Assembly: GCA_013178045.1 (NCBI GenBank)
Contig: JABLXP010000006.1
Location: forward strand, 22,192 to 86,191
Source: Bacillota bacterium
GTDB lineage: Bacteria > Bacillota > Ch66
DNA: 64,000 nt
Reading direction: 5' to 3'
Shown: in pieces, positions 10,482-19,557 of the stretch
How positions within the stretch are numbered: position 1 is the first letter of the stretch
Layout of the letters: each line of letters opens with the position of its first letter
Made by a program: the position numbers and the translations under genes
Notes under the pieces: generated by a model
Told to the model about the DNA's origin: nothing
Seen by the model: only the letters and a program-made list of their open reading frames with translations
The model's database searches: none

Positions 10482-11456
10482 CTATGCCCTCTGTTCCTCC
10501 TCGGCGTGAACCTCGTAAGCCCGGATGATCTTCTGCACCAGGGGATGCCGTACAGTGTCGAGAGCCGTTAAGTACTGGAATGATATACCTTCGACCCCCT
10601 TAAGGATATTTTGTACTGTTACTAGTCCTGAATACTGCCCCTTCGGTAAATCAACCTGAGTAATATCACCCGTAATTACTGCCTTGGAGCCGAACCCCAA
10701 GCGCGTCAAAAACATCTTCATTTGCTCAGGTGTCGTGTTCTGGGCTTCGTCGAGAATGATAAAGGAATCATTTAAAGTTCGTCCGCGCATGTACGCAAGC
10801 GGGGCGACTTCGATGATATTCTTCTGCATATAGCGTTGGGCAATTTCCAGGCCCAGGACGTCATAAATTCCGTCGTACAGTGGACGCAAATACGGATCGA
10901 CTTTTTCCTGCATATCACCTGGTAGAAAACCCAACTTCTCCCCGGCTTCCACCGCAGGACGAACCAGAACAATTCGGCTGACCGTCTTGTTCCGTAAAGC
11001 CTCGACCGCCATGACCACCGCCAGGTAGGTCTTGCCGGTCCCCGCTGGCCCAATCGCAAAAACGATATCGTTATTCCGGATGGCCTGAACGTACTGTTGC
11101 TGTCCTAAAGTCTTGGCTTTAATTGCTTTACCACGGGTAGTCGTTAAGATAACCTCAGATAAGGCTTCGGTCAGGTTATTAGTCCGGCCTTTTCTTACCT
11201 GACTCAGGGCATAGTTGACATCGGAAATAGTGATAATATTACCCGCTTTCGCCAGAGCTAACAGCTGTTGAAACAGGGCAGCGGCTTCGGCAACTTCCTT
11301 TTCACTGCCGCTGATCACAACTTCTCCTCCCCGGGCAGTGATCCGCGCTGAGCAATGCTTTTCGATATACAGTAGATTCTCGTCGTATTGACCAAACACG
11401 TTGGCCGCATCTCCATTATTATCTACCGTAATCTTCACTTCCGTGTTTTCAGTCAA
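10482..11456 (-). CDS. phoH: PhoH-like ATPase
   Basis: 324 residues. The N-terminal 90 residues look KH-like and the rest is a P-loop PhoH domain: Walker A GPAGTGKT (about 140) and Walker B FIILDEAQN. The family is associated with RNA metabolism, often next to ybeY as in this cluster; its biochemical role is not settled. The TTG start at 11456 follows AAGGGGG. Confidence 0.93.
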   Translation of the reverse strand: MTENTEVKITVDNNGDAANVFGQYDENLLYIEKHCSARITARGGEVVISGSEKEVAEAAALFQQLLALAKAGNIITISDVNYALSQVRKGRTNNLTEALSEVILTTTRGKAIKAKTLGQQQYVQAIRNNDIVFAIGPAGTGKTYLAVVMAVEALRNKTVSRIVLVRPAVEAGEKLGFLPGDMQEKVDPYLRPLYDGIYDVLGLEIAQRYMQKNIIEVAPLAYMRGRTLNDSFIILDEAQNTTPEQMKMFLTRLGFGSKAVITGDITQVDLPKGQYSGLVTVQNILKGVEGISFQYLTALDTVRHPLVQKIIRAYEVHAEEEQRA

Positions 11457-11533
11457 TTAATTATAACCCCCTTATAATTATGGGCTATACAGTTTGCCGT
11501 ATTTAATTATACACCAAAACCATTCCATCGTCA

Positions 11534-12823
11534 CTAGCGGGCCGTTTTGCGTCGAATCTGGCTACCTTGAGTCCTTCTGGTCTCTTGATGGATCGGTTGG
11601 GGTTCAGCGATTTCCTCCAGTGCCTCGACTACGACCTTTACCCGCACCAGATAAGCGTCATTCGTGGGAATAACTTCACTGCGCTGGGCCAGAATCAGGC
11701 TGTCAGGTGGTAAAACAGATTTGATTTGCGTCAGGGCTTGTTCTTCAGCTAACAATTGCGTCTGGGTTGGACTATGCTCCCGGTGATAAATGACCACTTC
11801 CCGGAAGGTGGTTTTTAGTAGTCTCAGCGTTACCGGTTTGGGTTTACCGATCTGGTACTCCCACCGCCAGACTTCAGTTCGGTATACCGGGTAAGGTGAA
11901 ATGTCCGGGCCTTTGAGGGTTATACAGTAGTTACCAATCTCGAGGTAGTAACCCGTCTGGGACCGGCCCGTCAATTGCTCATCAGTCTGAACCAGAGGCA
12001 TTTCCGCATAGCCTTGATACCACACCCTGGCCCTAACGATCCCTTTGGCATGTACCAACTGGGGCTCCGGGCGCGAAGGCAGAGGAGTTGGCCCCTGACC
12101 CGGTGGACTGCCGGCGGGTGCCGGGTCAGGTTGAATCCTTCCAGAAATGAGCACCTGGCCTTTTTTAACCGTATCCCCTTCTTTAACTTGCGCCTGACCA
12201 ACCATAACCAGAATTTCCTGGATGACCCCATCCTTAATCGCGACCAGATGGGCCGGAGTCCACTGGTCATCCTCCGGTATTATTACTTTCTCAGCGACTT
12301 CCACGATGGCCTTAGTCCCACGAAAATAGAGATGCACATAGTGGAGCTGGGGAAAGTGGTCACTGATCGTTTTTTCAATCGCAGGCAGATCAAGCTTCCA
12401 CTTAGGGGTACCAACCTGAAGACCTATTTCAGCGGCAAGGTGTTGGATCTGCCAGGGGTCAAGCTTCTCGGTACCGGTTATTTCGATGAACCATATAAAT
12501 GAGGACAATAAATAAAGGGCAGCGCAAAAAAGGACCCCGCCCAAGACTAGCATTTTTCTGCGTCTTAAACGTATAATCAGAAAAGGTAAGCCGTATTTAC
12601 TCTTGATGCGCACTCGGCAGCGGGTACGGCGGGCCAGGTGCCGCATCGCCCGAAAGGCATCGATCCTCACTTTAGCTTCAGTTTTATCTTCGGTAATGCG
12701 AGTAATATCCCATAAGAAAATCCCTCGGGCAACCGCCATGTTGACAAAACGTTCGGGAAATGGTCCCTGGATCGAGATCAACACGTAACCCAGAATGTAT
12801 GTCCACCAAGATCTTAAGGACAA
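11534..12823 (-). CDS. yqfD: Sporulation protein YqfD
   Basis: A mother-cell sporulation protein in Bacillus, of unknown biochemistry. About 429 residues, with a conserved N-terminal cytoplasmic part, one membrane helix at about 95-115 (VLFCAALYLLSSFIWF), and a large extracytoplasmic part containing a proline-rich insert. The start is set at TTG 12823, 8 bases after AGGGGG; a GTG at 12832 lies inside that site. It follows yqfC directly, as in other spore formers. Confidence 0.9.
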   Translation of the reverse strand: MSLRSWWTYILGYVLISIQGPFPERFVNMAVARGIFLWDITRITEDKTEAKVRIDAFRAMRHLARRTRCRVRIKSKYGLPFLIIRLRRRKMLVLGGVLFCAALYLLSSFIWFIEITGTEKLDPWQIQHLAAEIGLQVGTPKWKLDLPAIEKTISDHFPQLHYVHLYFRGTKAIVEVAEKVIIPEDDQWTPAHLVAIKDGVIQEILVMVGQAQVKEGDTVKKGQVLISGRIQPDPAPAGSPPGQGPTPLPSRPEPQLVHAKGIVRARVWYQGYAEMPLVQTDEQLTGRSQTGYYLEIGNYCITLKGPDISPYPVYRTEVWRWEYQIGKPKPVTLRLLKTTFREVVIYHREHSPTQTQLLAEEQALTQIKSVLPPDSLILAQRSEVIPTNDAYLVRVKVVVEALEEIAEPQPIHQETRRTQGSQIRRKTAR

Positions 12824-12835
12824 CGCTGTCACCCC

Positions 12836-13120
12836 CTACTCCCGGAAGGTCACTGCTTCAATTTTTCCATCGAGAGCGATCTCATCTGCCAAAATGTTCC
12901 GCAGCACCAACTGAGAACCCCTAATCTCTAATTCTCCCCGGTTGATACTGATTCTGACTTTTTCCGGCGCATATTCAATGATACCGCGGTGGTTTTCCAC
13001 AAAAACCTGGATGTTGCCAATGATAACCACCTTGGGCAAATTGAGCGCGATGTCACGGGGCAAGTCGAAAAGTCCGGCCACTGTTTGCTGAACTTGTTCT
13101 TTGTGGTCCTTGATTGACAC
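12836..13120 (-). CDS. yqfC: Sporulation protein YqfC
   Basis: 94 residues, with the YqfC-family LPRDIALNLPKVVIIGN near the N-terminus and a beta-rich remainder. The GTG start has GGAGGGG five bases upstream. In Bacillus, yqfC and yqfD belong to the sigma-E regulon and are paired as here. It is the first gene after the terminator of the floA transcript, so a promoter should lie at 13121-13235, but I could not identify one with confidence. Confidence 0.9.
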   Translation of the reverse strand: MSIKDHKEQVQQTVAGLFDLPRDIALNLPKVVIIGNIQVFVENHRGIIEYAPEKVRISINRGELEIRGSQLVLRNILADEIALDGKIEAVTFRE

Positions 13121-13237
13121 ACCAACCCCTCCAATAACCGCATTTTTATCAAAATGTCCTGTCCCTTTCCAGTATTAATTTCTATTTCCCCTTCTTAAAG
13201 TCTATGCTAGTAATGGATTTAGCAGTACAAACCGTAG

Positions 13238-13275
13238 AAGATAAAAGCCCCTGGTGTTGTTATACCAGGAGCTTT
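13238..13275 (-). terminator. Terminator after the nfeD-floA transcript
   Basis: AAAGCTCCTGGT pairs with ACCAGGGGCTTT (12 positions, one mismatch, 8-nt loop) and is followed on the minus strand by TTTTATCTT. It separates the floA cluster from yqfC. Confidence 0.75.
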
Positions 13276-13314
13276 CCTGATTAATGCAAAGTATTTGAAA
13301 TAACTGGTAAACTG

Positions 13315-13764
13315 TTATCGCCGGTAGCTTGGGCGAAACGGCCGTCGACTCCTGGGCAGGGCCAGGACCTCGGCCAGAACGATCCCCGCCACCACCGGGT
13401 TATTTACCAGCTCGGCCGGCCAGCCTGTCACCTCGTTCACCACGCTTTTTAGCCCACTTGGCATTGACCCATCTGCTGCTCGGTTTACCATTGGCTGTTC
13501 TGGAAATCGGCCTTCTTTCTCCACTGGATCCACTACCGGTGCTTCTACTGGCTGTGCTGGGGGCCGCAGTTCCTGACTTGTCGGCAAGGAGATCGGACCC
13601 GCAGCCGGGGTCGGGTGCCGGCCAATCGGTGGGAGATCAGGAGCAGGCCATGGAAAGGGCAACCCCTTTCTCCGAGGAGCCTGTTCAGTTTGTCGTCGGC
13701 TGAAAAACCGACTGGCGATAATGATAATAAAGATCCAAATCCAGATGTCACCCAGAGGAAACAC
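13315..13764 (-). CDS. Unknown small membrane-anchored proline-rich protein next to floA
   Basis: A frame of up to 149 codons starting 9 bp after the floA stop and ending before a terminator, so it is the last gene of the nfeD-floA operon. It has a hydrophobic helix at the N-terminus (IWIWIFIIIIASRFF) followed by RR, a proline-rich middle (about 30-85), and a second weakly hydrophobic stretch (NNPVVAGIVLAEVLAL) before a very basic C-terminus (RSRRPFRPSYRR). I recognise no family. The start is unclear because GTG 13764 touches its AGGGGG site. Its position suggests a partner or scaffold for the flotillin; that is inference. Confidence 0.6.
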   Translation of the reverse strand: MFPLGDIWIWIFIIIIASRFFSRRQTEQAPRRKGLPFPWPAPDLPPIGRHPTPAAGPISLPTSQELRPPAQPVEAPVVDPVEKEGRFPEQPMVNRAADGSMPSGLKSVVNEVTGWPAELVNNPVVAGIVLAEVLALPRSRRPFRPSYRR

Positions 13765-13773
13765 CCCCTGTCC

Positions 13774-14766
13774 CTATTTCTTGCTCCCGCCTTCTGAAGA
13801 GTCAGATTTCTGGCCGAGCCGGGAAAATCCTTCCCGCATCTGGGTATCGGCCAGTAGGTTTTGCAGATTGTAGTAGTCCATCACACCGAGCTTACCTTCA
13901 CGAAGAGCCGCTGCTAGAGCCCGGGGTACCTCAGCTTCGGCTTCAACCACCTTCGCCCGCATTTCCTGAGTAGCCGCCTTCATTTCCTGCTCACGGGCGA
14001 CGGCCATCGCCCGACGTTCCTCCGCTTTGGCTTGGGCAATGCGTTTGTCGGCCTCCGCCTGGTCAGTCTGCAGTTGCGCCCCAATGTTTCGTCCCACATC
14101 AACATCTGCGATGTCGATGGAAAGAATCTCAAACGCCGTCCCCGCATCGAGACCTTTCTCCAGCACAGTGCGTGAAATCAAATCAGGGTTTTCTAACACT
14201 GCCTTGTGACTTTCCGAAGAACCAACGGTGGTTACAATCCCCTCACCAACCCGGGCAAGGACAGTTTCTTCGCCGGCTCCACCAACCAGCCGGTCAATGT
14301 TCGCCCGCACGGTCACCCGGGCCACGACTTTAACCTCAATCCCATTCTTAGCCATGGCAGAAACCATTGGGGTTTCGATCACCCGAGGATTAACACTCAT
14401 CTGGACCGCCTGGAGCACGTCGCGCCCGGCCAGGTCAATAGCCGCCGCCCGCTCAAAAGGCAGGGGAATATTAGCTCTTTCAGCAGCAATCAGCGCATTG
14501 ACCACCCGATCAACATTGCCGCCAGCCAGATAATGAGCCTCAAGTTGATTCACTGTTACCTTCAAACCCGCTTTGTCGGCTTTGATCAGTGGATTAACAA
14601 TCTTGGCCGGAGGCACCCGCCGCAGGCGCATCCCCACCAGGGTAAATAAGCCCACGTACACCCCGGCGGCCAGGGCAGAAATCCACAGCCCGACTGGCAC
14701 AAAGGTGAACAAAAGAGCTACCGCTAATATAATCAGAACAAATACGAGCAGACTACCGACGAACAA
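13774..14766 (-). CDS. floA: Flotillin-like protein FloA
   Basis: Organises functional membrane microdomains in Firmicutes. 330 residues: an N-terminal hairpin membrane anchor (residues 5-45), an SPFH-type beta domain, and a long alanine/glutamate-rich coiled coil (about 220-300). The start is TTG 14766 with GGGAGG upstream. It lies directly after nfeD, the usual flotillin partner. Confidence 0.95.
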   Translation of the reverse strand: MFVGSLLVFVLIILAVALLFTFVPVGLWISALAAGVYVGLFTLVGMRLRRVPPAKIVNPLIKADKAGLKVTVNQLEAHYLAGGNVDRVVNALIAAERANIPLPFERAAAIDLAGRDVLQAVQMSVNPRVIETPMVSAMAKNGIEVKVVARVTVRANIDRLVGGAGEETVLARVGEGIVTTVGSSESHKAVLENPDLISRTVLEKGLDAGTAFEILSIDIADVDVGRNIGAQLQTDQAEADKRIAQAKAEERRAMAVAREQEMKAATQEMRAKVVEAEAEVPRALAAALREGKLGVMDYYNLQNLLADTQMREGFSRLGQKSDSSEGGSKK

Positions 14767-14799
14767 TTTACTTCAACCTCCCTTATTAAAATTTGGGGT

Positions 14800-16182
14800 C
14801 TAACGACTCACCTGATCGCCCTCGACTGGTCTCACCACCACGCGGGTTCCTTCCACCTGGACCACGCGCACCGAGGTCTTGGGCGGAATGAAACCACCCT
14901 CGGTAACAACATCCAGGCGGACCCCTTCAATTTCAGCCACGCCGGCCGGCCGCAGAATGCTGAGCGTAACTCCCGTTTTCCCCAGGTATTGGCTTAACTC
15001 TCGTCTTGGGGCCACATACCCGGCGGCGTTCTCCTGCCGGGTGCCCAGAATTAGCCGTGACCAGAGGTTGCGTTTTTTCATTACGCACCAACCGACAATT
15101 AACACCACAAGTGTCCCCACCAGGGCTACACCGAGAGAAAACAACGCTTCTGTCGCCGACCCGGCAGCCAGGAAGATACTGGCCACGATTGCCACTACCC
15201 CAGCCAGGCCGGTTATCCCCACGCCGGGTATAACCAAAATTTCTAAGAGCAGGAGAATTACCCCGCCGATAAAGAGAATAACGCTCTCCCAGCCAGCCAA
15301 TCCTGCTAATAAATGGCCACCGAAATAAAGCCCCAGGGACAGAAGCCCTATTGTCCCGGCTACTCCCCAGCCCAGGGTGAAAAACTCCAGAACCAGACCG
15401 GCCAGGCCTACCGTAAGCAACAAGGGACCAACCACCGGTCCGGTCACCCAACCCGCCAGGGTTTCGGCTACGCTTGGCTGCAGAGTAACAGTCTCGAATT
15501 CGCTGGCCTCTAACTGGCGAAGCAAAGTGACGCGGTCAGACACAAGCCAGTCGGCGATCCCCAGAGACTGAGCCTGCTCCGCCCCCAGAGTTAATAGTTT
15601 CCCTTTTTCCACAAGACCTGGAATTTCGACATTTGGATCAGCCATCGCGGCCGCTATTTGCGGGTTGCGGCCGTTAGTCCGCGCCGTTTCCACCATCTCT
15701 GCCGTCCAGGCCGAAATGATTTTTTCATCGGCCCGTTGGTAGCCACCGGCAGTCAAGATAATCGGTTCAGCCGCGCCAATGGTCGTTCCCGGGGTCATCG
15801 CCACTTTTTTTCCAGCCAGCGTAATCAGGGCACCCGCGGAGAGGGCTCGGTGAGGTGTAACGTAGACCACCGTCGGCACTGGCGATTCTAAAATGATATC
15901 CCGGATTTTCAGCGCCGAGTCAATACGGCCACCGGGCGTATTAAGTTCCAGAATAACCCAGTTAGCCTTGTTCTGGATGGCTTGCTGGTACCCGCGGGCA
16001 ATAAACCTGGCTATCCCCGGGTTGATCTCATCGTTAACCGGTATGACATAAACAAGCCCCCCGGGACGGCTCCACAGCGGCAGCACCATAGTTAATAGAA
16101 ACGATATTATTACCAGAGCAATCACAACATATAGCAGGGCTTTTTGTGACTTTTTTCGCTGTTGTCGGGTAAAGAACGCCAC
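14800..16182 (-). CDS. NfeD family membrane protease (YqeZ-like)
   Basis: About 460 residues. It has an N-terminal membrane anchor (about 15-35), a ClpP-class serine protease domain in which ALSAGALITLAGKK holds the presumed nucleophile serine, four or five membrane helices (about 230-370), and a C-terminal NfeD OB-fold domain. The NfeD family works with flotillins, and floA is 34 bp downstream. GTG 16182 is preferred because GGAGGTG lies 6 bases upstream; another GTG at 16191 overlaps that site. Confidence 0.9.
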   Translation of the reverse strand: MAFFTRQQRKKSQKALLYVVIALVIISFLLTMVLPLWSRPGGLVYVIPVNDEINPGIARFIARGYQQAIQNKANWVILELNTPGGRIDSALKIRDIILESPVPTVVYVTPHRALSAGALITLAGKKVAMTPGTTIGAAEPIILTAGGYQRADEKIISAWTAEMVETARTNGRNPQIAAAMADPNVEIPGLVEKGKLLTLGAEQAQSLGIADWLVSDRVTLLRQLEASEFETVTLQPSVAETLAGWVTGPVVGPLLLTVGLAGLVLEFFTLGWGVAGTIGLLSLGLYFGGHLLAGLAGWESVILFIGGVILLLLEILVIPGVGITGLAGVVAIVASIFLAAGSATEALFSLGVALVGTLVVLIVGWCVMKKRNLWSRLILGTRQENAAGYVAPRRELSQYLGKTGVTLSILRPAGVAEIEGVRLDVVTEGGFIPPKTSVRVVQVEGTRVVVRPVEGDQVSR

Positions 16183-16233
16183 GGAATACACCTCCGCCTT
16201 GTTCCAACAAGATTACAGTTCACTTCCTTATTT

Positions 16234-16266
16234 AAAACTAAAGCCTGGCAGTTTAACCACCAGACT
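16234..16266 (-). terminator. Terminator after yqeY
   Basis: AGTCTGGTGG pairs with CTGCCAGGCT, including G-U pairs, around a TTAAA loop, followed by TTAGTTTT on the minus strand. It lies between yqeY and nfeD. Confidence 0.6.
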
Positions 16267-16289
16267 AGTGTATGATTTTGACTTAACGA

Positions 16290-16745
16290 TTATGCACCTA
16301 GAATATCTCGGACAATTTGGTTGACCAGTTTACCATCCGCCCTTCCTTTGACCTTTGGCATTAAAGCCCCCATCACCTTCCCCAGAGCCTTAGGACCTTG
16401 AGCACCGACCTGAGTAATCGTCTCCTGGATCACTTGGCGGATCTCTTCTTCAGTCATTTGTGTCGGGAGGTAGGTCATTAAGACTTCGATTTCGGCCTGC
16501 AAGTTAGCGACCTGATCTTCACGCTGAGCTTTAGCGAACTCAGCAATCGCGTCACGCCGCAACTTGACTTCCCTGGTCAGCACCTCGATTACTTCCTCAT
16601 CATTAAGCTCGTGACCCTTATCAATCTCGGCGTTTTTGATCGCAGCACGTGCCATCCGGATCACTGAAAGAGCAAGTTTCCCGGCTTCCCTTTTTTTCAT
16701 CGCCGTTTTCATGTCTTCCATTAAACGCTCCTTCAATGACAACAC
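16290..16745 (-). CDS. yqeY: GatB/YqeY domain protein
   Basis: About 151 residues, made entirely of the helical YqeY domain that resembles the tRNA-binding tail of GatB. Typical features are MKTAMKKREAGKLALSVIRM near the start and a C-terminal GKVMGALMPKVKGRADG. Exact function unknown; the family is linked to tRNA or amidotransferase biology. It follows rpsU at 13 bp, the conserved rpsU-yqeY pair. GTG 16745 or TTG 16742 could be the start. Confidence 0.93.
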   Translation of the reverse strand: MLSLKERLMEDMKTAMKKREAGKLALSVIRMARAAIKNAEIDKGHELNDEEVIEVLTREVKLRRDAIAEFAKAQREDQVANLQAEIEVLMTYLPTQMTEEEIRQVIQETITQVGAQGPKALGKVMGALMPKVKGRADGKLVNQIVRDILGA

Positions 16746-16758
16746 CGGTCACCATCCC

Positions 16759-16935
16759 TTAGTTGAACTTACGCTTTCTCGCTGCTTCGGACTTTTTCTT
16801 TCTTCTGACACTCGGTTTTTCGTAGTGCTCACGTTTTCTGACTTCCGATAAAACACCTGCTTTTTGGCAAGAACGTTTGAACCGGCGCAGTGCACTATCC
16901 AGGGATTCATTTTTGCCTACCTTGACTTCGCTCAC
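16759..16935 (-). CDS. rpsU: 30S ribosomal protein S21
   Basis: 58 residues from GTG 16935, which has GGAGGG six bases upstream; upstream codons in the frame are not translated. It is highly basic, with [18 protein letters not shown] and a C-terminal [13 protein letters not shown] typical of S21. S21 aids mRNA start-site engagement on the small subunit. Confidence 0.97.
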   Translation of the reverse strand: MSEVKVGKNESLDSALRRFKRSCQKAGVLSEVRKREHYEKPSVRRKKKSEAARKRKFN

Positions 16936-17026
16936 TTCTTTCCCTCCCTCCACTACGAACCATATTGCCACCAAGTGCTGCGTGTGGTAGAATCAATCAT
17001 TCTGCGATAATTTGATATACTAGTTC

Positions 17027-17056
17027 ATTATACTATAAAATCAATTTTTCAGTCAA
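17027..17056 (-). promoter_or_regulatory. Sigma-A-type promoter for rpsU-yqeY
   Basis: On the minus strand, TTGACT (17051-17056), an 18-bp spacer and TATAAT (17027-17032), about 90 bp upstream of the rpsU start and abutting the end of the HIT gene. Confidence 0.7.
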
Positions 17057-17058
17057 CC

Positions 17059-17403
17059 CTAACCAGGCGGCCATTGCAGCGTCCGTCCACCCAGAAGGTG
17101 AAAATGTAGGTGTCCAATTGTTTGGCCACCCTCTTCTCCACAATTGCTCACCAAACGGAATCCCCGTTCCTCCAGGCCAAGCTCACGGGCCAGCTGACCG
17201 GCCACCAGTTGTAAGTGGCCCAATACAGCCTGGTCATCAGGTGTGACATCTAATAGTGAGGTCCGGTGTTGTTTTGGGACGATCAACACATGCACCGGAG
17301 CCGCCGGGTTGATATCATGAAAAGCCAATACCTGCTTATCTTCGTATACAACCTTACTGGGTATTTCCTTGGCCACAATGCGGCAGAACAAACATTCAGC
17401 CAT
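17059..17403 (-). CDS. HIT domain protein (HINT-type)
   Basis: 114 residues from ATG 17403, preceded by AAGGAGG. The histidine triad is GHLHFHLLGG near the C-terminus, with HVLIVPKQH earlier. Zinc-site cysteines CLFC occur at the N-terminus. HINT proteins hydrolyse adenosine phosphoramidates or similar nucleotide conjugates; the physiological substrate is unknown. It follows mtaB. Confidence 0.94.
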   Translation of the reverse strand: MAECLFCRIVAKEIPSKVVYEDKQVLAFHDINPAAPVHVLIVPKQHRTSLLDVTPDDQAVLGHLQLVAGQLARELGLEERGFRLVSNCGEEGGQTIGHLHFHLLGGRTLQWPPG

Positions 17404-17476
17404 GAACTTAACCTCCTTATTCAGAATATTCGGCAAAAGCGGTTAAATTCCTTCCAAATAAAGTAATCTTTATTAT

Positions 17477-18802
17477 TTATTTGCCCACATCTTTATATCG
17501 ACCAATAATCTTATCATCTTCGATCCTCTCCAGGGTTGCGCTGACCAACTGGCCACGCAAATCTCGTTCATCAATCGCTGGCAGCACCACCCGCAAGTAA
17601 TTATCGGTATAACCTACCCACCCAGCCGGGTCAGTTTGCTCCTCAAGCAGCACAGTAAGCGTTTGTCCCAGGAACGCCTGCGCGAAGCGGTGGGCTTCTT
17701 CACGGGCCAGCGCGATCAAACGCTGGCTACGCTCTTCCTTGACCTGGGGTGCCACCTGGTTGGGAAACTTAGCCGCCCGGGTCCCGGCCCGGGGTGAGTA
17801 TTTGAAGACATGCAAATCGGAGAAATTTAATTCATCGATAAACTGTAGACTCTGCGAAAAATGGACTTCAGTTTCCCCGGGAAAACCCACGATCACGTCA
17901 CTGGTGATAGCTACCCCGGGGATGACGGCCCGAATTCTATCTACTAACTGCTGGTACTCTCGTGTGGTATAGTGACGATTCATCTTGAAGAGGATTTCAT
18001 CATGCCCGCTTTGCAGCGGAATGTGAAAATGGCGGCAAAGTACTGGATTGTCCGCGACCAGCTCAATCAATTCATCAGTGATCTCCGTCGGCTCAAGCGA
18101 ACTCAGGCGCAAACGGGGTAAAGCAGGAACCTCAGTCAGCACTCGCCAAAGCAAACTTCCCAGGTTTACTCCTTCCCCCAGGTCCTGGCCATAAGCCGAG
18201 GTATGGATACCCGTCAAAACAATCTCGGCAAAACCCATCTGCACCAGGCGCTGAAGCTCAGCGATTACCTGGTCGGGCTGACGGCTCCGGACCCGGCCAC
18301 GGGCGTATGGTACGATGCAGTAACTGCAAAATTGATTGCAGCCATCCTGAATTTTGACGAAGGCCCGCGTGCGGTGGACAAAACTCTCCAGGGGAAGCTC
18401 TTCAAACTCCCGCCGCTGGGTAATATCCGCCACCAAATTTAACGGGGCTTGTCCTTTTTGCGCCTGTTCCACTAATTCCACAAGCCGGCCCCGATCTTGA
18501 GTTCCGATCACCAGGTCAACCCCGGGAATAGCCAGAACCTCTCCCGGGGAAGTTTGAGCATAACAGCCAGTGACCACAATCTTGGCCGCAGGATTTCGTT
18601 TAATCGCCTGGCGGATCATTTGCCGGGACTTTCGGTCTCCCAGGTGAGTAACCGTACAGGTATTGATCACATAAACATCAGCTTCTTCCCGCCAGTCAAC
18701 TGGGGTATAGCCGCGCTTCTGGAACAATCCCAGCATAGCCTCTGATTCAGTTTGGTTAACCTTACAGCCCAGGGTGTGAATGGCTACCCGCTTGTCTGTC
18801 AT
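17477..18802 (-). CDS. mtaB: tRNA (t6A37)-C2 methylthiotransferase MtaB
   Basis: A radical-SAM enzyme that converts t6A37 to ms2t6A37 in ANN-decoding tRNAs; 441 residues. The N-terminal MTTase domain has its three cluster cysteines in TLGCKVNQ, NTCTVT and GCYAQ. The radical-SAM motif is CNQFCSYC at about 155, and a TRAM domain closes the protein. ATG 18802 follows GGGAGG and overlaps the rsmE stop by 4 bases. It is the tail of the heat-shock cluster, as in Bacillus (dnaJ-prmA-rsmE-mtaB). Confidence 0.96.
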   Translation of the reverse strand: MTDKRVAIHTLGCKVNQTESEAMLGLFQKRGYTPVDWREEADVYVINTCTVTHLGDRKSRQMIRQAIKRNPAAKIVVTGCYAQTSPGEVLAIPGVDLVIGTQDRGRLVELVEQAQKGQAPLNLVADITQRREFEELPLESFVHRTRAFVKIQDGCNQFCSYCIVPYARGRVRSRQPDQVIAELQRLVQMGFAEIVLTGIHTSAYGQDLGEGVNLGSLLWRVLTEVPALPRLRLSSLEPTEITDELIELVADNPVLCRHFHIPLQSGHDEILFKMNRHYTTREYQQLVDRIRAVIPGVAITSDVIVGFPGETEVHFSQSLQFIDELNFSDLHVFKYSPRAGTRAAKFPNQVAPQVKEERSQRLIALAREEAHRFAQAFLGQTLTVLLEEQTDPAGWVGYTDNYLRVVLPAIDERDLRGQLVSATLERIEDDKIIGRYKDVGK

Positions 18803-19554
18803 GGCCGCCAACCTCCCAGGTCTCCCAGTTCATAAAGGATCATGGTTAACGCGGCCAGCCCTGCCGTCTCTGTCCGCAAGATCCTTGGCCCCAGGGAAAC
18901 GCAAATTACGCCAGCGCTTATGGCCGCCTCAATTTCAGAAGAGGAAAGGCCCCCCTCTGGCCCGATAAAGACGTAAACTAATTTTGGGGTTAGACCCGTT
19001 TGCCGGAGCAGTGACTTCAGGCCACACCTTCGTTCCTCCTCCCAGGGCAAAAGCCCCCAAACCGAGTCAGGCAGATTTTGGAGGGCCTGCGCCCAAGTAG
19101 TGATTGGTTCAATAACCGGAACCCGGTCACGGCGGCACTGTTTCGCCGCCTCCAGGGCAATCCTCTGCCAGCGCCGCTGCCGTTCTCGACCCTTCTCTGG
19201 CGTCAACCTGACGACTACTCGCTCGGTCTCGACCGGCAAAATCCTGGTAACCCCAAGCTCAGTGCACTTCTGCACGATCAGGTCCATCTTGTCACCCTTG
19301 GGCAATCCCTGAACCAACACGACCTGAATAGGTGGTTCTGTTTTCCGATCAAGCAGCCGGATGATTTGTCCCGCCGCTTCCTGCGCAGAAAGATGAGTAA
19401 GTTTAACCAGATAGGCATTGCCTACTCCGTCAAATACCTCCACCTCATCACCGGGGCCCAGCCGCAGCACACGGGTTAGGTGGTTGAGTTCATCCCCACT
19501 GATCCGGACCTCGGTTGGTGTAATATCAGTCGGCAAAACTAAGAAGCGGTGCAT
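18799..19554 (-). CDS. rsmE: 16S rRNA (uracil1498-N3)-methyltransferase
   Basis: 251 residues. An N-terminal PUA-like domain (FDGVGNAYLV region) precedes a SPOUT knot containing VFIGPEGGLSSSEI and LGPRILRTETA, the SAM-binding motifs of RsmE. It methylates U1498 in the 30S decoding region. It starts 3 bp after the prmA stop with AAGGAG inside prmA. Confidence 0.96.
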   Translation of the reverse strand: MHRFLVLPTDITPTEVRISGDELNHLTRVLRLGPGDEVEVFDGVGNAYLVKLTHLSAQEAAGQIIRLLDRKTEPPIQVVLVQGLPKGDKMDLIVQKCTELGVTRILPVETERVVVRLTPEKGRERQRRWQRIALEAAKQCRRDRVPVIEPITTWAQALQNLPDSVWGLLPWEEERRCGLKSLLRQTGLTPKLVYVFIGPEGGLSSSEIEAAISAGVICVSLGPRILRTETAGLAALTMILYELGDLGGWRP

Positions 19555-19557
19555 GGT

